Positions 1-5,043 of a stretch of 5,520 nucleotides of DNA are shown one piece after another. The notes beneath the pieces are model-generated. The model was not told the DNA's origin. It made no database searches and saw only the letters and a program-made list of their open reading frames with translations. The stretch is from SCUN01 sp964343975. GTDB lineage: Bacteria; Acidobacteriota; Vicinamibacteria; Vicinamibacterales; SCN-69-37. Position 1 is the stretch's first letter. Each line of letters starts with the position of its first letter. Made by a program: the position numbers and the translations under genes. The DNA is taken from NCBI GenBank assembly GCA_964343975.1, contig CAYFLU010000205.1:1-5520 (forward strand), in the 5' to 3' direction.

Positions 1-530
1 CTGCGCTTCTCTTCACTCACCGACACGCGATGCGTGGCGAGCGGCACGCCGCGGACGGTGGTGACGCCATGGCCGAGCCACAGCTTGTAGGCGTACTCGA
101 GCGACTCATTCTTGGGGGCCCCGCCGCCATGCACGTGCATGTCGATGAAGCCGGGCGTGACATACATGCCCGTGGCATCGATGACCTTGTCCACGCCCTG
201 CGTCGGCGCGGGCCGCATCGCGAGGCCCGGCGTGCCTGCCGGGCGGATCGACTGGATCTTGTTGCCGGAAATGTAGATGTCCACCGGACCGTAGGGCGGC
301 CCGCCCGTGCCGTCGATCACCGTGACGCCGTGAATCACCAGCGTCTGATACGGCCCGAGCCCTTCATTCGCACGACGCGCGGGCGCGGGCAGATAGCCGT
401 CGACCAACGTCTGCGCGGCAGCGGCCGGCTGGGCCGCCGGCGCACCGCCCTGACGACCCTGGGCGGATGGCAATTGAGGTGCAATGACAACAGTGGCAGC
501 TACGAGAGCAAGGACGACGCGCTTGGTCAT
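1..530 (-). CDS. Secreted amidohydrolase family protein, N-terminal part (runs off window)
   Basis: The frame is open from the ATG at 528-530 to the window edge, giving 176 residues; the C-terminal part lies beyond position 1. Residues 1-23 look like a Sec signal peptide: MTKR, then a hydrophobic stretch, then PSA before QGRQ. An Ala/Gln/Gly-rich linker follows. From about residue 62 the sequence matches the start of the amidohydrolase fold (imidazolonepropionase-like, Pfam Amidohydro_1 type): a small beta domain with VIDGTGGPPYGPVDIYISGNKI, then VTPGFIDMHVHGG at 124-136. H132 and H134 form the HxH pair that binds the catalytic metal in this superfamily, and GHGVTTVRG follows at 153-161. The protein is probably periplasmic or secreted and hydrolyses an amide or a cyclic amide/peptide, but the substrate cannot be told. 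It lies 61 bp downstream of the TIGR01777 gene on the same strand. No Shine-Dalgarno sequence precedes the ATG. Confidence 0.9.
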   Translation of the reverse strand, partial: MTKRVVLALVAATVVIAPQLPSAQGRQGGAPAAQPAAAAQTLVDGYLPAPARRANEGLGPYQTLVIHGVTVIDGTGGPPYGPVDIYISGNKIQSIRPAGTPGLAMRPAPTQGVDKVIDATGMYVTPGFIDMHVHGGGAPKNESLEYAYKLWLGHGVTTVRGVPLATHRVSVSEEKR

Positions 531-536
531 GCGCGG

Positions 537-542
537 ATACTA
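537..542 (-). promoter_or_regulatory. Possible -10 element for a leaderless amidohydrolase mRNA
   Basis: On the minus strand TAGTAT (4 of 6 matches to TATAAT, fitting TAnnnT) ends 6 nt before the ATG at 530, with no Shine-Dalgarno sequence between. Transcription from it would start at or next to the A of the ATG. No -35 match is seen at a 17-nt spacing. This is inference from position and sequence only; read-through from the upstream gene is the alternative. Confidence 0.3.
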
Positions 543-591
543 GCCGAAAGTACCCGCGCGCGCGGAGGATTCGCTGTCTTTGCGTGTGGCG

Positions 592-1497
592 CTACACCGC
601 TGCAGCCATGCCGGTGCGGATGTCGCTGTACTTGAATGGGTATCCGCCCGCGAGCGCGACCTGCGGCGTGACTTTCTGGCTCGCGAGCACCGCGCCGTCC
701 GCGAGTTCGCCGAACATCAGGCGCAGCACGAACGCCGGCACCGGAAACAGGCTGGGACGATGGAGGGCCTGGCCGAGCGCCTTCGAGAAGTCGGTGTTCG
801 TCACCGGGGCGGGCGCCACCGCATTCAACGCGCCCTTCACGTCGTCATGTGTGAGCGCCCACTCGACGAGACCGATCCAGTCGTCGCGGTGAATCCAGCT
901 CATCCAATGTCGGCCGTCGCCCGCGGGGCCGCCGACGAACATCTTGAATGGCGGCTTCAGCTTCGTGAGGAGGCCGCCGTCGCGGGCGATGACAAGACCC
1001 GTGCGGAGGAGGACGACCCGCGTGCGGCTGGGGACGGCGAGCGCGGCCTGTTCCCAGTCTGCGCAAAGTTGCGCGAGAAAGTCGGTGCCGGGCGCCGACG
1101 CTTCAGTAAATGTGGTGTCGAGACTCGAGCCGTAGATGCCGATTGCCGAGCCGCTGATTAAGACCGCGGGCGGCGTGACGGATTCGCTGATCGCGGCGGC
1201 ACATGCGCGCGTGATCGAGAGACGGCTCTCGCGCAGGACGGCCTTGCGCGCAGGTGTCCATCGCGCATCCGCGATGCCGGCGCCGGCGAGATTGATCACC
1301 GCCTGTGCCGTGCCGATTTCCGCCGTCCCGGCCGCGTCGAAGCGCCCGTTCTGCACCTGCGCGCGCACGTGGCGCACATTCATATAGGTGCCGCCGGCGA
1401 AGCGCGACAGCACGACCACCTCGTGTCCGTGCGATGCCAATGACGCTGCGAGGGCGCGTCCCAGAAATCCCGTGCCCCCGGTGATGACGACCTTCAT
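592..1497 (-). CDS. TIGR01777-family epimerase-like protein (YfcH/SDR39U1 type)
   Basis: A complete gene of 301 residues, close to the usual length of about 300. It is an extended short-chain dehydrogenase with an N-terminal Rossmann fold: MKVVITGGTGFLG holds the NAD(P)-binding GxxGxxG-type glycine motif at residues 7-13. Family signatures follow in order: INLAGAGIADARWT at 68-81, SGSAIGIYG at 115-123 with the active-site-region Tyr122, DWE at 147-149, LRTGLV at 164-169, and a WMSWIHRDD block at 198-206. The C-terminal DUF1731 domain is about residues 248-294, with PVPAFVLRLMFGELAD and PFKYSDI. The true substrate of the family is not established; E. coli YfcH and human SDR39U1 are relatives. 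The start at 1497 is preferred over an in-frame ATG at 1530 because MKVVITGG starts the domain exactly and TAGGG lies 8 nt upstream. The gene is transcribed away from the MFS gene and towards the amidohydrolase gene. Confidence 0.93.
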   Translation of the reverse strand: MKVVITGGTGFLGRALAASLASHGHEVVVLSRFAGGTYMNVRHVRAQVQNGRFDAAGTAEIGTAQAVINLAGAGIADARWTPARKAVLRESRLSITRACAAAISESVTPPAVLISGSAIGIYGSSLDTTFTEASAPGTDFLAQLCADWEQAALAVPSRTRVVLLRTGLVIARDGGLLTKLKPPFKMFVGGPAGDGRHWMSWIHRDDWIGLVEWALTHDDVKGALNAVAPAPVTNTDFSKALGQALHRPSLFPVPAFVLRLMFGELADGAVLASQKVTPQVALAGGYPFKYSDIRTGMAAAV

Positions 1498-1505
1498 GTG
1501 GACGA

Positions 1506-1510
1506 CCCTA
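1506..1510 (-). promoter_or_regulatory. Ribosome binding site supporting the start at 1497
   Basis: The minus strand reads TAGGG, 8 nt before the ATG at 1495-1497. It is a modest Shine-Dalgarno match. It favours this start over the in-frame ATG at 1530, which would add 11 residues with no domain match. Confidence 0.5.
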
Positions 1511-1529
1511 CCATGACCCGGTGACGCCA

Positions 1530-1619
1530 CCGCGGTGCCCCCATGTGAAGGACGCCCGAGCCCGATGCCTCGGTCCCGAATTACACGGTTTTCTCAGAAC
1601 TCGAACCGCGGGTGCCCCC
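1530..1619. repeat. Imperfect 13/14-bp direct repeat in the divergent spacer
   Basis: CCGCGGTGCCCCC at 1530-1542 and CCGCGGGTGCCCCC at 1606-1619 differ by one inserted G. Their start points are 76 bp apart. They flank the more AT-rich core of the spacer; the second copy lies just upstream of the TATACT hexamer, overlapping where a -35 would be. They could be paired operator sites, but GC-rich low-complexity sequence can produce this by chance. Confidence 0.35.
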
Positions 1620-1630
1620 GGGAACTTGTC

Positions 1631-1636
1631 TATACT
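1631..1636 (+). promoter_or_regulatory. -10 element (TATACT) of the MFS gene, nearly leaderless
   Basis: TATACT matches the sigma-70 -10 consensus in 5 of 6 positions and stands out from its GC-rich surroundings. It ends 9 nt before the ATG at 1646, so transcription would start about 3 nt upstream of the start codon. No Shine-Dalgarno sequence lies between. The -35 position at 17-nt spacing (1608-1613, GCGGGT) has no match to TTGACA, so an activator or a different -35 preference may be involved. Confidence 0.5.
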
Positions 1637-1645
1637 CCGGCCACG

Positions 1646-2667
1646 ATGACGACAGCGCTGCCAGCGACCGCCAGCATCTTGAAGGAACGACGCGCCTGGT
1701 ACTGGTACGACTGGGCCAACTCCGCCTTCACCACGACGGTCGTCACCCTCTTCTTCGGCCCCTTCATCACGTCGGTGGCCAAGGCGGCCGCCGATGCGCA
1801 AGGCAACGTCCAGATTCTGGGCTTGAACGTCGAGTACGGCGCCTACTGGGGCTGGCTCGTGTCGCTCTCCGTCATCACGCAGGTGCTCGTGCTCCCGGTG
1901 CTCGGTCAGATCGCCGACTCGAGCCCGCGCAAGAAGTGGCTCCTCGCGGGGCTCTGCTACACGGGCGCGGTGGCCACCGTGGGCATGTATTTCATCCATC
2001 CCGGCGACTTCGTGTTTGGCGGTCAGATGTTCCTGATCGCCAACCTCGCCTTCGGCGGCAGCAACGTCGTCTACAACTCCTTCCTGTCAGACCTCGCGCC
2101 GGAAGACGAACGCGACTCGGTGTCATCGAAAGGGTTCGCGCTCGGCTATCTCGGTGGTGGGTTGTTGCTCGCACTCAATCTCGCGCTCTACACGTTTGCG
2201 GATCGGCTCGGCATCTCGGGTGGCGTGGCCGTGCGCTTGAGTCTCGCGTCCGCCGGTGTGTGGTGGGGCGGTTTCGCGCTGATCACGTTCTTCGGCCTGA
2301 AGAACCGGCCGCCTCTCAAGCCGCGTGTGGCCGGCAAGAGCATCCTGCTGCAAGGGTTCGTCGAACTCGCGCACACGATCCGCAGCATGTTCGGCTACAA
2401 ACAGACCCTCCTCTTTGTCGTGGCCTACCTCTTCTTCAACGACGCCGTGCAGACGGTGATCACGCTGGCCGGCCAGTTCGGTTCCGAAGAACTCCATATC
2501 GAGCAAGGCACGCTCACCGCGGTGATCCTGATGGTGCAGTTGCTCGCGTTTCCCGGCGCGATGCTCTTCAGCTGGGTGGCGCGCCGCATCACCACGAAGT
2601 GGGCGATCGTGACCACGCTCGTGCTCTGGATCCTCGTCGTCCTCGCGATGTACGGCGTCGTCTACGA
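1646..2667 (+). CDS. MFS transporter, UMF1/Atg22-like family, truncated by assembly gap
   Basis: The first 340 residues are present; the rest falls in the run of N. This is an inner-membrane transporter of the major facilitator superfamily, in the branch with bacterial UMF1-type and Atg22-like proteins. The family-typical start WYWYDWANSAF is at residues 18-28. LGQIADSSPRKKW at 86-98 is the loop 2-3 motif A equivalent. NSFLSDLAPEDERDSVSSKG at 144-163 and ALGYLGGGLLL are also characteristic. I count about nine membrane segments: roughly 28-46, 65-90, 99-117, 124-146, 163-184, 196-217, 254-274, 288-311 and 317-339. Relatives have about 12 and some 430-470 residues, so around 100 residues are missing. 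The substrate is unknown. The ATG at 1646 is chosen because the domain begins soon after it and a -10 hexamer lies just upstream. The longer in-frame start at 1535 would put that promoter inside the gene. Confidence 0.9.
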
Positions 2668-2767
2668 NNNNNNNNNNNNNNNNNNNNNNNNNNNNNNNNN
2701 NNNNNNNNNNNNNNNNNNNNNNNNNNNNNNNNNNNNNNNNNNNNNNNNNNNNNNNNNNNNNNNNNNN
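2668..2767. other. Assembly gap (100 N)
   Basis: The run is exactly 100 N, a conventional filler for a scaffold gap of unknown size. About 300 nt would be needed to finish the transporter alone, so the true gap is probably longer than shown. It may hide another gene, or the promoter of the downstream secreted protein. Confidence 0.97.
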
Positions 2768-2809
2768 CCGGGCAACGCGCGGCGCGACGGCTCCGTCCAA
2801 CCGGACAAC

Positions 2810-2815
2810 AAGGAG
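2810..2815 (+). promoter_or_regulatory. Ribosome binding site of the DUF4097-like gene
   Basis: AAGGAG lies 9 nt before the ATG at 2825. It fixes the start of the secreted protein and shows it is a separate gene from the transporter, although the two frames read through each other across the N filler. The 57 nt from the gap to the ATG contain no stop codon in any frame, so an upstream gene could end inside the gap or overlap this start. Confidence 0.75.
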
Positions 2816-2824
2816 CTGTCACGC

Positions 2825-3571
2825 ATGCGACATTCGAAGTCCCTCTGGATCGGTGCGGCGCTCGTCGCCGTAGCCCTGCTGCTTCCGACCGATACCTCCG
2901 CCCAGCGCCGGAGTTCGTCCTCATCCAGCTGGAACGACGATGACGGTCCTCGTGAGACTGAAACGGTCGAGAAAACTGTGGCGTTTCCGGACAACGGCAC
3001 GTTGCGATTGAAGAACTTCTCGGGCGACGTGCACATCGTGGCCGGAAACGGACACGACCTCAAAATCAAAGCCCGTCGCCGCGCGTCACGTGAGCGGCTC
3101 GATCACATCAAACTCGACGTGCAGTCGTCCGGATCGTCAGTGACGGTCAACGCCAATGTGCCCGACGCCAGCTGGGAGCGCGACCATCGCAACAACAACG
3201 TCGTCGAGACCGCGATGGAGATCGAAGTGCCCGCCAGCGCCAGGCTCGATGTCGACGTCTTCTCGAGCAACGTCACGGTGGAGCGCGTGGTCGGGGATCA
3301 GCGCCTCAAGACCTTCAGCGGCGAGATCACGGTGCGTGATCCGCGCGGCGCCGACATCAATGCCGAGACGTTCAGCGGCGACATCAACGTGTTCGTCGAG
3401 CCGAATGCCAAGGGCAGTGTGTCGTTCCACTCGTTCAGCGGCGCGCTCGAATCGAAGCTCAACATCGCGTCGATGTCCAAGAAGCGTCGCGACATCGAAG
3501 GCTCGCTCCCCGGTGGCGCGGGGCCGCGCTTGAACTTCAAGACCTTCTCGGGGGATCTGCAGATCAAGTAA
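2825..3571 (+). CDS. Secreted DUF4097-like beta-repeat protein
   Basis: A complete protein of 248 residues. Residues 1-26 form a Sec signal peptide: MRHSKS, a hydrophobic core, and TSA before QRR. There is no lipobox cysteine. A Ser-rich and acidic linker follows at about 28-47. The rest is beta-strand-rich and built on a recurring phrase of an aromatic, then SG, then an acidic residue and a beta strand: KNFSGDVHI at 63-71, KTFSGEITV at 162-170, ETFSGDINV at 181-189, HSFSGALES at 202-210 and KTFSGDLQI at 239-247. A related FSSNVTV is at 146-152. This pattern is typical of DUF4097 (putative adhesin, Pfam PF13349) proteins, which are thought to form stacked beta repeats; their biochemical role is unknown. 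The last strand runs to the stop, so the protein looks complete. Location is probably periplasm or outside the cell. It converges on hisA with 12 bp between stops. I infer no functional tie to the his genes. Confidence 0.85.
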   Translation: MRHSKSLWIGAALVAVALLLPTDTSAQRRSSSSSSWNDDDGPRETETVEKTVAFPDNGTLRLKNFSGDVHIVAGNGHDLKIKARRRASRERLDHIKLDVQSSGSSVTVNANVPDASWERDHRNNNVVETAMEIEVPASARLDVDVFSSNVTVERVVGDQRLKTFSGEITVRDPRGADINAETFSGDINVFVEPNAKGSVSFHSFSGALESKLNIASMSKKRRDIEGSLPGGAGPRLNFKTFSGDLQIK

Positions 3572-3583
3572 CCGTGCGGCGGT

Positions 3584-4258
3584 CTACAGCGGGATGTTGC
3601 CCGTGTAGATCGCCATACCCGCCACGGCGTCGGCGCCCAGTCGTTCCAGGGCGTCGACGTCGTGCATGTCGCGCACGCCGCCGGCCACGATGAGGCGCCG
3701 ATCGGTGGCCGCGCGCAGTCGTTCGACCGCCGCAAAATCCAGCCCCTGCATCAGCCCTTCCGTGTCCACGAGCGTCGCGAGAAAACCGCCGACGAACGGC
3801 GACAGCGCGCGCACCGCCGTGACGAGGTCGATGCCCGTGTCGTGCTTCCAGCCGCGCGTGACGATGCGCCCGCCCTTGCTATCCGCGGCGGCGATGAGCG
3901 CGTCGTCGCCGAGCGCCGTGGCAAAGGCCTGCGCGGTGACGACGTCGATGCGATCGCCCGTGAAGAGGCTCGAGCCGAGGATCACGCGCGTAGCGCCGGC
4001 ATCGCGCCAGCGCTTCGCCGTGTCGATGTCGCGGATGCCGCCACCGACCTGGCACGGGCGCGCGCGGCACACGCGCTCGACGAGCGCGGCGTTCGAGCCG
4101 GTGCCCATTGCGGCGTCGAGATCGATCACCTGAATCAGCGGGAAGCGCGCGAACTTCGCAAGCCAGCCATCGAGATCGTCCGTGGCGAGTGCCTCGCGCT
4201 CGCCTTGCACGAGCTGGACGACGCGTCCGCCTTTGAAGTCGATGGCGGGGATCAGCAT
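3584..4258 (-). CDS. hisA: 1-(5-phosphoribosyl)-5-[(5-phosphoribosylamino)methylideneamino] imidazole-4-carboxamide isomerase
   Basis: HisA carries out the Amadori-type isomerisation of ProFAR to PRFAR (EC 5.3.1.16) in the cytoplasm, one step before the HisF/HisH synthase. The protein has 224 residues, somewhat below the usual 240 or so, and is a (beta/alpha)8 barrel made of two half-barrel repeats. The start MLIPAIDFKGGRVVQL carries catalytic Asp7. Asp126 in AADSKGGRIVTRGW is the second catalytic acid, and Thr162 in ATLVDTEG matches the catalytic-region Thr164 of Thermotoga HisA. The two phosphate-binding sites are QVGGGIRD at 70-77 and IVAGGVRD at 190-197, each followed by a GASS/GMAIY-like turn. 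The usual TDIxRDGTLxG loop reads TLVDTEGLMQG here. An upstream in-frame start at 4642 is rejected: residues before MLIPAID are low-complexity Arg-rich antisense-like sequence inside hisF. The ATG overlaps the hisF stop by 7 nt. It is the last his gene on this side. Confidence 0.95.
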   Translation of the reverse strand: MLIPAIDFKGGRVVQLVQGEREALATDDLDGWLAKFARFPLIQVIDLDAAMGTGSNAALVERVCRARPCQVGGGIRDIDTAKRWRDAGATRVILGSSLFTGDRIDVVTAQAFATALGDDALIAAADSKGGRIVTRGWKHDTGIDLVTAVRALSPFVGGFLATLVDTEGLMQGLDFAAVERLRAATDRRLIVAGGVRDMHDVDALERLGADAVAGMAIYTGNIPL

Positions 4259-5043
4259 GCGGTGCCTCCTCGGGGCAGTCGCACCGGCACGCCCTGTGTG
4301 GCGAGCCAGCGCTTCAGATCGGTGATGCCGTGTTCGGCGTAGTGAAAGATCGACGCCGCGAGCGCCGCATCGGCGCCGTCGTCTGTGCCGGGCGCGAAGA
4401 CGTCGGCGAAGTGCTCCCGGCTGCCCGCGCCGCCAGAGGCGATCACGGGCACGCCCACGGCGCGGCGCACGGCGCGGATCAGGTCGAGGTCGAAGCCGGC
4501 GCGCGTGCCGTCGCGATCGATCGACGTCAGCAGAATCTCGCCGGCGCCGATCTGCTCGGCGTCCGCGGCCCACTCGGCGGCTTCGCGCGCGGTGTCGGCG
4601 GTGGCGCTGCGACTGAACACGCGGGCGACGCCGTCCTGCCACTTCGCATCGATCGCGAGGACCACCGCCTGACGGCCGTAGCGCGCGGCGATCTCGCCGA
4701 GGAGCGCCGGTCGCGCGAGCGCGGCGGAATTGACGGCGACTTTGTCTGCGCCCGCGTCGAAGGCGATGCGGGCGTCGTCGAGCGAGCGGATGCCGCCGCC
4801 GACGGTGAAGGGCACAGACAGCTCAGCCGCGATGCGCGCGATCGTGGCTGCCGTGGCGCGGCGGCCTTCGAGCGTCGCCGACACATCGAGCATCACGAGC
4901 TCGTCGACGCCGTCGGCGTTGTACCGCGCGGCGAGCGCGGCCGGATCACCGGCGGTGCGCAGACCCTCGAACTGCACGCCTTTGACGACGGCGCCGTCGC
5001 GGACATCGAGGCAGGCGATCACACGGCAGGTGAGGCGCGTCAT
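4252..5043 (-). CDS. hisF: Imidazole glycerol phosphate synthase subunit HisF (cyclase)
   Basis: HisF is the cyclase subunit of IGP synthase. It uses ammonia channelled from HisH to turn PRFAR into imidazole glycerol phosphate and AICAR (EC 4.3.2.10). The 263-residue protein has both catalytic aspartates: Asp13 in IACLDVRDG and Asp132 in VVLAIDAK, matching Asp11 and Asp130 of Thermotoga HisF. Other signatures are VVKGVQFEGLRTAGDP at 19-34, VGGGIRS at 81-87, KVAVNSAAL at 101-109, GAGEILLTSIDRDGT at 166-180, IASGGAGS at 201-208 and ADAALAASIFHY at 224-235. The GGR-type loop before the second half reads SRSATAD here, and a few extra residues (APGTDD) precede the last phosphate site. The tail RLPRGGTAC extends slightly past the usual end, and its RGG codons contain the ribosome binding site of hisA. 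The ATG overlaps the hisH stop in an ATGA arrangement, so translation is probably coupled to hisH. Confidence 0.96.
   Translation of the reverse strand: MTRLTCRVIACLDVRDGAVVKGVQFEGLRTAGDPAALAARYNADGVDELVMLDVSATLEGRRATAATIARIAAELSVPFTVGGGIRSLDDARIAFDAGADKVAVNSAALARPALLGEIAARYGRQAVVLAIDAKWQDGVARVFSRSATADTAREAAEWAADAEQIGAGEILLTSIDRDGTRAGFDLDLIRAVRRAVGVPVIASGGAGSREHFADVFAPGTDDGADAALAASIFHYAEHGITDLKRWLATQGVPVRLPRGGTAC
4265..4271 (-). promoter_or_regulatory. Ribosome binding site of hisA inside hisF
   Basis: The minus strand reads GAGGAGG, 6 nt before the hisA ATG. It is a strong Shine-Dalgarno match, lying within the last codons of hisF. It settles the hisA start at 4258 and suggests coupled translation of hisF and hisA. 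Confidence 0.8.

Larger units (their letters stand above)
1498..1645. other. Divergent intergenic region
   Basis: This 148-bp spacer separates the starts of the epimerase-like gene (minus) and the MFS gene (plus), so it should hold promoters for both. The plus-strand -10 hexamer is clear at 1631-1636. On the minus strand the best -10 candidate I see is TGTAAT (complement of 1580-1585), without a convincing -35; this is weak. A more AT-rich patch, 1579-1600, sits between the two copies of a GC-rich repeat. No small gene or RNA is evident. Confidence 0.6.

Noticed and set aside
554..565. Palindrome CCGCGCGCGCGG between the two minus-strand genes
   Set aside because: It has no loop or T tract and is simple CG alternation, so it is not a credible terminator or operator on this evidence.
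30..635. Plus-strand open frame of 201 codons over the amidohydrolase
   Set aside because: It is a shadow of the minus-strand amidohydrolase, which has a signal peptide and the HxH metal motif. The plus-strand translation has no recognisable features.
1535..1645. Longer N-terminus for the MFS gene starting at 1535
   Set aside because: The extra 37 residues show no membrane or family-like sequence, contain the TATACT promoter hexamer, and have no ribosome binding site.
1508..1999. Minus-strand open frame of 163 codons opposite the MFS start
   Set aside because: Its translation is rich in His, Arg and Glu with no recognisable fold, and it lies over the intergenic region and the conserved start of the transporter.
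4259..4642. Longer hisA starting at 4642, giving 352 residues
   Set aside because: The added residues are Arg-rich out-of-frame translation of hisF. MLIPAID at 4258 with GAGGAGG 6 nt upstream is the normal HisA start.
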